A stretch of DNA of 48,730 nucleotides, from assembly GCF_009916105.1 (NCBI RefSeq), contig NZ_JAAAXQ010000008.1:1-48730 (forward strand), given 5' to 3'. The translations under genes and the position numbers were made by a program. Positions 36,950 through 47,221 of the stretch are shown here, piece after piece (position 1 is the stretch's first letter; every line of letters begins with the position of its first letter). The DNA is from Streptomyces sp. GC420 (lineage in GTDB: Bacteria > Actinomycetota > Actinomycetes > Streptomycetales > Streptomycetaceae). The notes below the pieces were generated by a model. It was given only the letters and a program-made list of their open reading frames with translations. It searched no databases and had not been told where the DNA came from.

Positions 36950-37819
36950 ATGACGACACCCCCCAGCGCCCCGATCCCGCCCGCGGCGGTGGTCGAGGCC
37001 GCCGATGCCCTGGCCGCCGCGTCCCGCAGCGGGGTGCCCTGCCCGCCGGTGCGGTCCCTGCTCGCCCAAGGCGGCATCGCGGACGCGTATGCCGTGCAGC
37101 GTCTCAACCTCGAGCGTGCGCTCACGGCGGGCGGCCACCGGGTGGTAGGCCGCAAGATCGGCCTGACCTCTCCGGCGGTGCAGCGGCAACTCGGCGTCGA
37201 TCAGCCGGACTTCGGCGCCCTGCTGTCCGACATGGCGGTCCCCGACGGCGGCGCCGTGCCCGCCGGGCGGCTGCTCCAGCCGAAGGTGGAGGCCGAGGTC
37301 GCCCTCGTCCTGGGCGCGGACCTGCCGCACGCGCAGTGCACGGTGGCCGATGTGCTGCGCGCCGTGGACTTCGCGCTGCCCGCGCTGGAGATCGTGGACA
37401 GCCGCATCGCCGGCTGGGACATCACCATCGTCGACACGGTCGCCGACAACGCCTCCTCGGGCCTGTTCGTCCTGGGCGGCTGCCCGGTGCCGCTGACCGC
37501 CGTGGACCTGCGCACCGTGCGGATGACGATGACCCGCGACGGGGAGAAGGTCTCCTCGGGCACCGGCGCGGACTGCCTCGGCGGCCCGCTCAACGCGGCC
37601 GTCTGGCTCGCGTCGACGCTCGCCGCCGCGGGCGATCCACTGCGGGCCGGCGACATCGTCCTCACGGGCGCTCTCGGTCCCATGGCCGTCGCCGGTCCCG
37701 GCGACGCCTTCGAGGCCCGTATCTCAGGCCTCGGCTCGGTACGCGTCGCATTCGCCCCGGAAGCCCCGGAAGCCCCGGACACCCCAGAAGCCCCGCAAGA
37801 AGAAGGAGAAAACCAGTGA
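36950..37819 (+). CDS. mhpD: 2-keto-4-pentenoate hydratase (MhpD/XylJ type)
   Basis: 289 aa from an ATG with GGAG upstream. It adds water to 2-hydroxypenta-2,4-dienoate, giving 4-hydroxy-2-oxovalerate, in meta-cleavage of aromatics. Family marks: [44 protein letters not shown] (metal-binding Glu pair), ALEIVDSRI, and LTGALGP near the end. The C-terminal 25 residues form a Pro/Ala/Glu tail ([15 protein letters not shown]). Its stop overlaps the next start (GTGA), so the operon is translationally coupled. Other fumarylacetoacetase-fold decarboxylases are similar, but the neighbouring genes settle the role. Confidence 0.92.
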   Translation: MTTPPSAPIPPAAVVEAADALAAASRSGVPCPPVRSLLAQGGIADAYAVQRLNLERALTAGGHRVVGRKIGLTSPAVQRQLGVDQPDFGALLSDMAVPDGGAVPAGRLLQPKVEAEVALVLGADLPHAQCTVADVLRAVDFALPALEIVDSRIAGWDITIVDTVADNASSGLFVLGGCPVPLTAVDLRTVRMTMTRDGEKVSSGTGADCLGGPLNAAVWLASTLAAAGDPLRAGDIVLTGALGPMAVAGPGDAFEARISGLGSVRVAFAPEAPEAPDTPEAPQEEGENQ

Positions 37820-38781
37820 GCAGCATTACCGCCCGAGGCCGGACGAAGGTCGCGGTCATCGGGTCGGGGAACATCGGCACCGATCTGATGATCAAGGTGC
37901 TGCGTACCTCCGAGGTCCTTCAGATGGGTGCCATGGTGGGCATCGACGCGGACTCCGACGGTCTGGCGCGTGCCCGCCGGCTGAAGGTCGCCACCACCCA
38001 CGAGGGCGTCGACGGCCTGGTGAAGATGGACGAGTTCGCCGAGATCGGGATCGTCTTCGACGCCACCTCGGCCGGTGCCCACCGCTACAACGACCAGGTA
38101 CTGCGCGCCCTCGGCCGCACGGTGGTGGACCTCACCCCGGCCGCGGTCGGCCCGTACGTCGTGCCGTCCGTCAATCTGGACGAACACCTGGACGCCACCA
38201 ACGTCAACATGGTCACCTGCGGCGGCCAGGCCACCATCCCGATCGTCGCCGCGGTCGCCGCCGTGACGCCCGTCCACTACGGGGAGATCGTGGCCTCCAT
38301 CTCCTCGCGCTCCGCCGGGCCCGGCACCCGCGCCAACATCGACGAGTTCACCGAGACGACCTCCTCGGCCATCGAGAAGGTCGGCGGCGCCACCCGCGGC
38401 AAGGCCATCATCGTCCTCAACCCCGCCGAACCGCCGCTGATCATGCGCGACACCGTCTACTGCCTGGTCGGCGACTGCGACGACGCCGCGGTCACCGCCT
38501 CGGTGGAGGAGATGGCCGCCCGGGTCCAGGCCTACGTGCCCGGCTACCGGCTCAAGCAGAAGGTCCAGTTCGACCGGGTCGCCGACGACGACCCCCTGCG
38601 CACACTGCTGCCCCCCACCACCTCCGGCCCCGCCACCAAAGTGTCGGTCTTCCTCGAGGTCGAGGGCGCCGCCCACTACCTGCCCGCCTACGCCGGCAAC
38701 CTCGACATCATGACCTCCGCCGCCCTGCGCACCGCGGAACACATGGCCGCACACCAGACCTCGAAGACGGTGACCGCATGA
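37816..38781 (+). CDS. mhpF: Acetaldehyde dehydrogenase (acylating)
   Basis: 321 aa from a GTG overlapping the stop of mhpD by 4 bp. It converts acetaldehyde, CoA and NAD+ into acetyl-CoA. The Rossmann part begins [15 protein letters not shown]; the catalytic Cys is in [20 protein letters not shown] and [20 protein letters not shown] are family hallmarks, and [24 protein letters not shown] closes the protein. Family members form a channelling complex with the aldolase encoded next, which here overlaps by 4 bp. Confidence 0.96.
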   Translation: MSSITARGRTKVAVIGSGNIGTDLMIKVLRTSEVLQMGAMVGIDADSDGLARARRLKVATTHEGVDGLVKMDEFAEIGIVFDATSAGAHRYNDQVLRALGRTVVDLTPAAVGPYVVPSVNLDEHLDATNVNMVTCGGQATIPIVAAVAAVTPVHYGEIVASISSRSAGPGTRANIDEFTETTSSAIEKVGGATRGKAIIVLNPAEPPLIMRDTVYCLVGDCDDAAVTASVEEMAARVQAYVPGYRLKQKVQFDRVADDDPLRTLLPPTTSGPATKVSVFLEVEGAAHYLPAYAGNLDIMTSAALRTAEHMAAHQTSKTVTA

Positions 38782-39806
38782 CGCCCGCACCCGCTCTCTA
38801 TGTTCAGGACGTGACCCTGCGGGACGGGATGCACGCCGTCCGCCACCGCTACTCCGTCGAGCAGGCCCGCGCCATCGCCGCCGCCCTCGACGCCGCCGGA
38901 GCCGGCGCCATCGAGATCGCCCACGGCGACGGCCTGTCCGGCTCCAGCATCACCTACGGGGTCGGGGCTCACACCGACTGGGAATGGATCGAAGCCGTCG
39001 CCGACGCCGCCCGCAACGCGGTACCCACCACGCTGCTGCTGCCCGGTATCGGAACCCTGCACGACCTCAAGCAGGCCCACTCCCTAGGCATCCGCTCGGT
39101 CCGGATCGCCACCCACTGCACCGAGGCCGACATCTCCGCCCAGCACATCACCGCCGCCCGCGAACTGGGCATGGACGTCGCCGGGTTCCTGATGATGTCC
39201 CACATGGCCGAGCCCGCCGAACTCGCCCGCCAGGCCAAACTGATGGAGTCATACGGCGCCAACTGCGTCTACGTCACCGACTCCGGCGGCCGCCTCACCA
39301 TGGACGACGTACGCGAACGCTTCCGCGCCTACCGCGACATCCTCGACCCGGCCACCGAAACCGGCATCCACGCCCACCACAACCTGGCCCTCGGCGTCGC
39401 CAACACCGTCGTCGCAGTCGAGAACGGCGCCACCCGCGTCGACGCCTCCCTCGCCGGCCAGGGCGCCGGAGCGGGCAACTGCCCACTCGAGGCCTTCGTT
39501 GCCGTCGCCGACCTCATGGGCTGGGAACACGGCTGCGACCTCTTCCCCCTCATGGACGCCGCCGACGACCTCGTCCGCCCCTTGCAGGACCGCGACGTCC
39601 GGGTCGACCGCGAAACCCTCACCCTCGGCTACGCCGGCGTCTACTCGAGCTTCCTGCGCCACGCCGAGACCGCCGCCGCCCGCTACGGCCTCGACACCCG
39701 CTCCATCCTCGTCGAAGCGGGCCGCAGAAAGATGGTCGGCGGCCAGGAAGACATGATCACCGACATCGCCCTCGACCTCACCACCGGAGCCACCCCTCAG
39801 GACTGA
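38778..39806 (+). CDS. mhpE: 4-hydroxy-2-oxovalerate aldolase
   Basis: 342 aa; its ATG overlaps the previous stop (ATGA). It splits 4-hydroxy-2-oxovalerate into pyruvate and acetaldehyde. HMGL-like TIM barrel motifs are [13 protein letters not shown] (metal and substrate site), [20 protein letters not shown] and [13 protein letters not shown] with the metal-binding His pair. The DmpG-type communication domain follows ([11 protein letters not shown]). Together with mhpD and mhpF this completes the lower meta pathway from dienoate to pyruvate and acetyl-CoA. The upstream ring-cleavage genes are not in the window. Confidence 0.96.
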   Translation: MTPAPALYVQDVTLRDGMHAVRHRYSVEQARAIAAALDAAGAGAIEIAHGDGLSGSSITYGVGAHTDWEWIEAVADAARNAVPTTLLLPGIGTLHDLKQAHSLGIRSVRIATHCTEADISAQHITAARELGMDVAGFLMMSHMAEPAELARQAKLMESYGANCVYVTDSGGRLTMDDVRERFRAYRDILDPATETGIHAHHNLALGVANTVVAVENGATRVDASLAGQGAGAGNCPLEAFVAVADLMGWEHGCDLFPLMDAADDLVRPLQDRDVRVDRETLTLGYAGVYSSFLRHAETAAARYGLDTRSILVEAGRRKMVGGQEDMITDIALDLTTGATPQD

Positions 39807-39891
39807 CCGGCTGGACACCTCCGGGGCGCCGTCGGCGCATCAGCCACCAGTACCCGCACCGGCGGCGGCAGCGGTTTCCGTCGGTGATGCG

Positions 39892-39917
39892 CGGCCGGCC
39901 TGCCTGCCTGCCGGCCG
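39892..39917. terminator. Putative bidirectional terminator after mhpE
   Basis: CGGCCGGC (39892-39899) and GCCGGCCG (39910-39917) form an 8-bp GC stem with a 10-nt loop made of TGCC repeats, between the convergent mhpE and GNAT genes. Confidence 0.5.
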
Positions 39918-39944
39918 GTCCGCGTTCGTGTGTGCCCGTCTGCG

Positions 39945-40529
39945 TCACGAGCACGGCCTGTCGGCGCCCCGGGGGCTGATGGTGACGTCGACGACGGGGC
40001 CGGTGGGGGAGGGCGGCGTGGTGCCGAGCCTGGTCAGGATGCGCAGCATCCGGATGTTGTCGGCTCCGGTCGTCACCGTGACCGCACGGCAGCCCAGCAG
40101 CGGAACTGCCTCGACGGCGTGGCGAGCCAGTGCGGTTCCCAGCCCCCTGCTCTGCCAGCGGTCCTCGACCAGCAGGCCCAGTTCCGCCGTCCGGTGATTT
40201 CCGGTGAGCATCAGATTCGCCACGGCGATGACGGTGTGCGGGTTGTCCTGGGCGTGCGTGACCCAGCTCAGGCCGTTGGGGATATGGGTCAGATAGCGCC
40301 ACTCGGCCGGGCTGAGACACTGGCGCGGACTCTGGTAGCGGGTGCAGCGGGACGCCGTCGAACACCGGGCGTGCAGGTCGTTGACCGCGTCGTGATCACC
40401 GACGGTGGCCAGGCGTGTGAGCGTGTTGTGGCCGGTCCGCAGGGTGATGGTGCGGCTCGGCAGCCGCACCTCGGGGACGCGGGCGGCCGAGGTGCGCACG
40501 GAGCCGGTGATGGATGCGGGATTCGGCAC
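39945..40529 (-). CDS. GNAT-family N-acetyltransferase
   Basis: 194 aa from a GTG with AAGGAG upstream; a longer frame to 40685 lacks a site. The acetyl-CoA-binding signature is ELGLLVEDRWQSRGLGTALARHAVEAVPLLGC (R-x-x-G-x-G-x-A). The N-terminal half resembles the GNAT domain found fused to CoA ligases and in Streptomyces stand-alone acetyltransferases (SRCTRYQSPRQCLSPAEWRYLTH). Substrate unknown: protein, antibiotic or small amine. Confidence 0.88.
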   Translation of the reverse strand: MPNPASITGSVRTSAARVPEVRLPSRTITLRTGHNTLTRLATVGDHDAVNDLHARCSTASRCTRYQSPRQCLSPAEWRYLTHIPNGLSWVTHAQDNPHTVIAVANLMLTGNHRTAELGLLVEDRWQSRGLGTALARHAVEAVPLLGCRAVTVTTGADNIRMLRILTRLGTTPPSPTGPVVDVTISPRGADRPCS

Positions 40530-41183
40530 GAGTCTCCTTCCTCGGAATGAGCGTGGTGCCTGTTCTGCCGCCGCCCGCGGTTCCGGCGGTTCGGACCGCG
40601 CGGGCGGCGTTCCCTCTGGTTCAGCTATTTGAATTCCATACCGCCTTCCTTCCGGTGGTTGCCCGCCGGGCGGTTGCGGATGCAATTCGGAACATTACTG
40701 TGCTTCCGGAAAGACCGTGCGAACTCCTTTTCCCCGCAGCGATTTCAGGTCAGGGTCGATGCTGGTGCCCCGTGGGGCGGCCGGTGTCGTGGACGGGCTC
40801 TCACCGGCGTGGTCGCGGGCGGGTGGCGGTCGTAGGGGGGAGCTGCCCGCGGCCCTGTCCTGCGGTCGGTCGGCCGCCCAATAGTGCTGGATTCCGCCTG
40901 CCGTTTTGGCGACGTGGGCGATGCCCTGTGTAGGATGGGGAATTTGCGCTGGCCGAATGACTGTGTGCACACGGGCAACTGCCGCGTCCGGCTGGTGGAA
41001 AATGGCTCGCATTCGGAAACATCCGTACAGACAAAGCGGTTCTTCGGTGTTGTGCGGCTCCGCTCCGTTGCCGATGAATCAGCGATGGCATCGCCGTTAC
41101 CGCGCTCGCGCCGGATCGCCGCCGGGCCGGGCGGCCGGCACTCGGGCGTCGCGCTCCCGGGGCGGCGCATCACTCCGGCACGA
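40530..41183. other. Long gene-free region upstream of the GNAT gene
   Basis: About 650 bp with somewhat lower GC than its surroundings and no recognised gene on either strand. ATTCGGAA occurs twice (near 40687 and 41013). Promoters for the GNAT gene are expected in the first 150 bp. The open frames here carry no domain, and codon third positions are not GC-rich. Confidence 0.35.
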
Positions 41184-41609
41184 TCACGCCACGACGAGAT
41201 CCGCCCACCGGGTGATCCCGCCGGAGTGGACACGTATGCCGTGCCGGGCCGCCAGCGCCTGGACGATGCCCAGGCCCCGGCCGTGCTCGTCAGGGTCTGC
41301 CCACGCGGCCGACCGCCCGGTCGGGAGCGAGCTTCCCCCGTCCGTGACTTCGACGTGCAGTGTGCCGAGCCCGTCGGCGCCTCTCCAGCACAGTCGCAGC
41401 ACCGCCGGAGGCAGTGCGTGGACGATCGCGTTGGTGAACAGCTCCGAGACCACGAGAAGCGCCTCCTCGGCGGCCTCCGGGGACAGGTTCCAGGCGTCGA
41501 GGACCGCGCGCACACGCCGGCGTACGGTGGAGGCGGCCACGGGGGTGTGCGGCAGCGGACAGACGTGCTCGACTGCCTCCTGAGGCGGGGTCTTCACCTG
41601 TGCTGCCAT
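41184..41609 (-). CDS. HATPase-domain anti-sigma-factor-like protein
   Basis: 141 aa from an ATG with GGAGGAG upstream. It consists of one GHKL ATPase domain of the RsbW/SpoIIAB kind: SELFTNAIVHA (N box), EVTDGGSSLP (G1 Asp) and HGRGLGIVQALA (G2), ending WADLVVA. Streptomyces has dozens of such proteins, acting as serine kinases for anti-anti-sigma factors or as regulators of unknown partners. It is divergent from gylR but not obviously connected with glycerol. Confidence 0.9.
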   Translation of the reverse strand: MAAQVKTPPQEAVEHVCPLPHTPVAASTVRRRVRAVLDAWNLSPEAAEEALLVVSELFTNAIVHALPPAVLRLCWRGADGLGTLHVEVTDGGSSLPTGRSAAWADPDEHGRGLGIVQALAARHGIRVHSGGITRWADLVVA

Positions 41610-41774
41610 GAGTTCTCCTCCGGTGAGAGGCCACCGGCGCGATGCCGACGTCAGAGCACGTTATGGACCGGGACGAACGGGGTCAATGAACGCCGGTCGG
41701 CATTGTCGAACGACGGACCACGCACGGGAGAGCCGTACGGAGCGGGCCCGCGAGGGCGGGGCTACGATCGCTTC

Positions 41775-42542
41775 ATGGCCGGCCCAGTCCAGTCGATCGA
41801 ACGGGCGGCGGCGATCCTGCGCCTGCTCGCCGGCGGGCCCCGCCGACTCGGACTCGGCGAGGTGGCGGCGTCGCTCGGTCTGGCGAAGGGCACCGCCCAC
41901 GGCATCCTGCGCACCCTGCAGCACGTGGATTTCGTGGAACAGGACGCGGCGACCGGAAAATACCAGCTCGGAGCGGCCCTGCTCCATCTCGGCACCAGCT
42001 ACCTCGACGTCAACGAGCTGCGGTCCCGTTCCATCAACTGGGCCGATGCCCTGGCAGCCCGCAGTGGGGAGGCGGTCCGCCTGGGCACGCCGCTGGAAGG
42101 CAAGGTGCTCGTCGTCCACCACGTCTTCCGGCCGGACGACACCCTCCAGACCCTGGACGTGGGCACCCTGCTGCCTCTGCACGCCTCCTCACTCGGGAAG
42201 ATCCTGCTGGCCTACGGGGCCACCACCCTCGAGCCGGTGCTGGAAGCCGGGCTGGAGTCGTTCACCCGGCACACCCTGGTCGCCCCCGAGGAACTCAACC
42301 GGGCGCTCGCCGACATCAGGGACGTCGGATGGGCCGCCGAGGTGCAGGAGATGAACATGGGCGTCGCCGGAGTCGCCGCGCCGATCCGGGGGCAGGGAGG
42401 CCTCGTGGTGGGCGCCGTCGGAGTGTCCGGCCCGGTGGAGCGGATCTGTGACAGCAAGGGGCACCCACGGCCTGACCTGATCACGCTGCTCCGAGATGCC
42501 GCCCGGGCGATCTCCAGAGACCTCGGTGCGGCTCGCTGGTAG
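41775..42542 (+). CDS. gylR: Glycerol operon regulator, IclR family (GylR-like)
   Basis: 255 aa starting [56 protein letters not shown], an IclR winged helix very similar to Streptomyces GylR; upstream frame extensions are not needed. The effector domain has GKILLAYG and [16 protein letters not shown]. It is followed 41 bp later by a glycerol kinase, so it should control glycerol catabolism in response to glycerol-3-phosphate. Unlike the classical gyl locus, no glpF or glpD is adjacent. Confidence 0.9.
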   Translation: MAGPVQSIERAAAILRLLAGGPRRLGLGEVAASLGLAKGTAHGILRTLQHVDFVEQDAATGKYQLGAALLHLGTSYLDVNELRSRSINWADALAARSGEAVRLGTPLEGKVLVVHHVFRPDDTLQTLDVGTLLPLHASSLGKILLAYGATTLEPVLEAGLESFTRHTLVAPEELNRALADIRDVGWAAEVQEMNMGVAGVAAPIRGQGGLVVGAVGVSGPVERICDSKGHPRPDLITLLRDAARAISRDLGAARW

Positions 42543-42583
42543 GCCGCCGCGCCCTCCGCGATACACCGGAAGGCAGACCGATC

Positions 42584-44128
42584 ATGGTTGAACGGTATGT
42601 GATGTCGATCGACCAAGGAACCAACTCCACCCGGTGCATTCTCTTCGATCACGGTGGGCGGCTGGTGTCGGTCGCTCAGAGGGAGCACCATCAGTACTAC
42701 CCCAGGCCTGGCTGGGTCGAGCACGACGCACTGGAGATCTGGCGCAATCTGCAACGCGTGGTGCCCGAGGCCCTGTCCAATGCCGGCGTCGGGACCGCGG
42801 ACGTAGCCGCCGTCGGCATCGCCAACCAGAGGGAGACGACGGTGCTCTGGGACCGGCGCACGGGTGTCCCGCTGGGCAGAGCGATCGTCTGGCAGGACAC
42901 CCGCACCGCACCGCTCGTCGAGGAACTGAGAAACCGGACCGGAGAGGACTTCTTCCTCGACCGCTGCAGCCTGGCCCCCGCGACCTACTTCTCCGCCCCG
43001 CGGATCCGCTGGCTGTTCGACCACGTCGACGGGCTGGAACGGCGCGCCGGGGACGGCGACGTGCTGTTCGGCACGATGGAGAGCTGGCTGATCTGGAACC
43101 TCACCGGCGGTGCGGCCGGCGGCCTGCACATCACCGACGCGACCAACGCCAGCCGCACCATGCTGATGAACATCCGCACGCTCACCTGGGACGAGGGACT
43201 GCTGGAGTTCTTCGGGGTTCCCCGCGCGATGCTGCCGCAGATCCGGTCCTCGGCCGACCACTACGGCGACGCCCGCTCGGTTCTCCCGGGCGTTCGCATA
43301 TCCGCCGCCCTCGGCGACCAGCAGGCGGCCCTGTTCGGACAGACGGGCTTCTCACCCGGCGAGGCGAAGTGCACCTACGGAACCGGCAGCTTCCTGCTGC
43401 TCAACACCGGCACCAAGGTCGTCCGGTCCCGGCACGGACTCCTCACGACCGTCGCATACAAGATCGGGGACGAGCCCGCCGTCTACGCCCTGGAAGGCTC
43501 GATCGCCGTTACCGGCTCGCTGGTGCAGTGGTTCCGCGACCGTCTGGGACTGATCAGCAGCGCACCGGAGATCGAGACCCTCGCACGCACCGTCGAGGAC
43601 AACGGGGGCTGCTACATCGTCCCCGCGTTCTCCGGCCTGTTCGCACCCCACTGGCGCAGCGACGCACGCGGCGTCATCGTCGGCCTCACCTCCTACATCA
43701 CCAAGGGACACCTGGCCCGGGCCGTCCTGGAGGCCACCGGCTGGCAGACACGCGAGGTGGTCGACGCCATGAACGCCGACTCCTCGGTCGCCCTGAAGGA
43801 ACTCAAGGTCGACGGCGGCATGACGGCCGACAACCTGCTCATGCAGTTCCTGGCCGACGTGCTCGACGTGCCGGTGGTACGGCCCATGGTCGCGGAGACG
43901 GTCTCACTTGGCGCCGCCTACGCCGCCGGGCTCGCAGTGGGTTACTGGCCGGACCTGGAAGTGCTGCGCCGCAACTGGCACCGGGCCGCCCAATGGCTGC
44001 CGGACATGGACCCCGAGCGGCGGGAGTCGGAGTACGACAACTGGCAGCGAGCCGTCGAGCGCTCGCTGGGGTGGATCGAATCGCCGCGTTCCCCGGGTGA
44101 GGGACGGCAGGACAGGGGTACACGGTAG
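42584..44128 (+). CDS. glpK: Glycerol kinase
   Basis: 514 aa from an ATG with GGAAGG upstream. FGGY kinase that makes sn-glycerol-3-phosphate from glycerol and ATP. Motifs: [15 protein letters not shown] (phosphate 1), [17 protein letters not shown] (glycerol-binding Arg-Glu), [16 protein letters not shown] site, [31 protein letters not shown] and the signature [22 protein letters not shown]. Length is normal. A small membrane peptide gene follows. This may be a second copy beside a main gyl operon elsewhere. Confidence 0.96.
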   Translation: MVERYVMSIDQGTNSTRCILFDHGGRLVSVAQREHHQYYPRPGWVEHDALEIWRNLQRVVPEALSNAGVGTADVAAVGIANQRETTVLWDRRTGVPLGRAIVWQDTRTAPLVEELRNRTGEDFFLDRCSLAPATYFSAPRIRWLFDHVDGLERRAGDGDVLFGTMESWLIWNLTGGAAGGLHITDATNASRTMLMNIRTLTWDEGLLEFFGVPRAMLPQIRSSADHYGDARSVLPGVRISAALGDQQAALFGQTGFSPGEAKCTYGTGSFLLLNTGTKVVRSRHGLLTTVAYKIGDEPAVYALEGSIAVTGSLVQWFRDRLGLISSAPEIETLARTVEDNGGCYIVPAFSGLFAPHWRSDARGVIVGLTSYITKGHLARAVLEATGWQTREVVDAMNADSSVALKELKVDGGMTADNLLMQFLADVLDVPVVRPMVAETVSLGAAYAAGLAVGYWPDLEVLRRNWHRAAQWLPDMDPERRESEYDNWQRAVERSLGWIESPRSPGEGRQDRGTR

Positions 44129-44169
44129 GGCGGAACTACTCGGCCACCACGAGGCCACCGGAGAATGCC

Positions 44170-44325
44170 ATGATCATTCTGGGTCTCATTCTGCTCATCA
44201 TCGGCTTCGTCACCGGGATCTCGATCCTGTGGACGATCGGAATCATCCTGGCCGTGGTCGGCGCCGTTCTGTGGGTCCTCGGAGCCACCGGCCACGCCGT
44301 CGCAGGCCGCAATCACTACTGGTGA
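44170..44325 (+). CDS. 51-aa hydrophobic membrane peptide (DUF6131-like)
   Basis: The peptide starts MIILGLILLIIGFVTGISIL and has two hydrophobic helices divided by a short WTIG turn, ending GHAVAGRNHYW. Very small two-helix proteins of this type are common in Streptomyces and have no known role. It is 41 bp downstream of glpK with an ATG after GGAGAAT, so it may be co-transcribed. Confidence 0.75.
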   Translation: MIILGLILLIIGFVTGISILWTIGIILAVVGAVLWVLGATGHAVAGRNHYW

Positions 44326-44370
44326 CCGAAGCCCGCGGCGGCGTCTGCGAGGGTGGCCGCCGGGGTGCCG

Positions 44371-46430
<2,060 letters not shown>

Positions 46431-46589
46431 GCGTACCGATGCCTTGGCCTCGATACGCGGACGAGCTCAGGGATGTTCAACGCCCTCGAAACTTCGTAGG
46501 AACGTCCAAGCATGAGCGCCGTTGGTAACGGAACCCGGCCCGAGCCCCGCCCCTGACCCTTCGTACCCGGTGATGGGCTGCGCTCGGCC

Positions 46590-47128
46590 ATGGCTTTGGG
46601 GTTTCCTGGTGCCCCACGTCCTCTGGTGTCAGGAGTGGTCACGGCCGGCGCGAGGCTGACGGCCCGGCTGAAGCGGTTCCAGCCCTACGTCCTCGGACTG
46701 TTCCGCGTCGTCATCGGTCTGCTCTTGGCCTCCCAGGGAGCGGCCTCGCTGTTCGGCCTGCTGGGCCGTGAAGCGGAGCGTGCGGGCGACTGGCCGTACT
46801 GGGGGCGGCGGTGATCGAACTCGTGGCCGGAACGCTGGTGCTGCTGGGTGTCGGGACGCGCGGCGCGGCCTTCACAGCCTCGGGTGCGATGGCTTTCGCG
46901 TACTTCACCGTGCACCAGCCCGACGGCCTGTTCCCCCTTCAGAACAAGGGCGAGGGGCCGGTGCTGTACTGCTGGGCCTTCCTGTTGCTGCTCTCCAGCG
47001 GCCCCGGTGCGCTGCCGCTCGACACGCCGTTCACCTCCCGCGGCGGCGGTCGTGGTGAGGCGACACGGGGCGGGAGCGCGAAGGAGACCCCCGCCGGACA
47101 GCGCGGCCGCGACGCTCCGGCCGTGTGA
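46590..47128 (+). pseudogene. DoxX-family membrane protein split by a frameshift
   Basis: The first frame (46590-46814) carries FQPYVLGLFRVVIGLLLASQGAASLFGLLG, the first DoxX helix, and stops just after DWPYWGRR. The second frame (46811-47128) begins at a GTG overlapping that stop (GTGA) and carries the other helices: VIELVAGTLVLLGVGTRGAAFTASGAMAFAYFTVHQPDGLFPLQNKGEGPVLYCWAFLLLL. Intact DoxX proteins hold both parts in one chain. A one-base deletion (or two-base insertion) in the G-run near 46800 explains the split. Translational coupling producing two half-proteins is the other option. Confidence 0.75.
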
Positions 47129-47221
47129 GGCGTCGGAGCCGCTGAGCGCTGCGACCGTTCCCCGGGACTGCCGCGCTGCGACGATCAGCCTCGCGAACTC
47201 ACAGGGTGCTAGAAATGGGAC

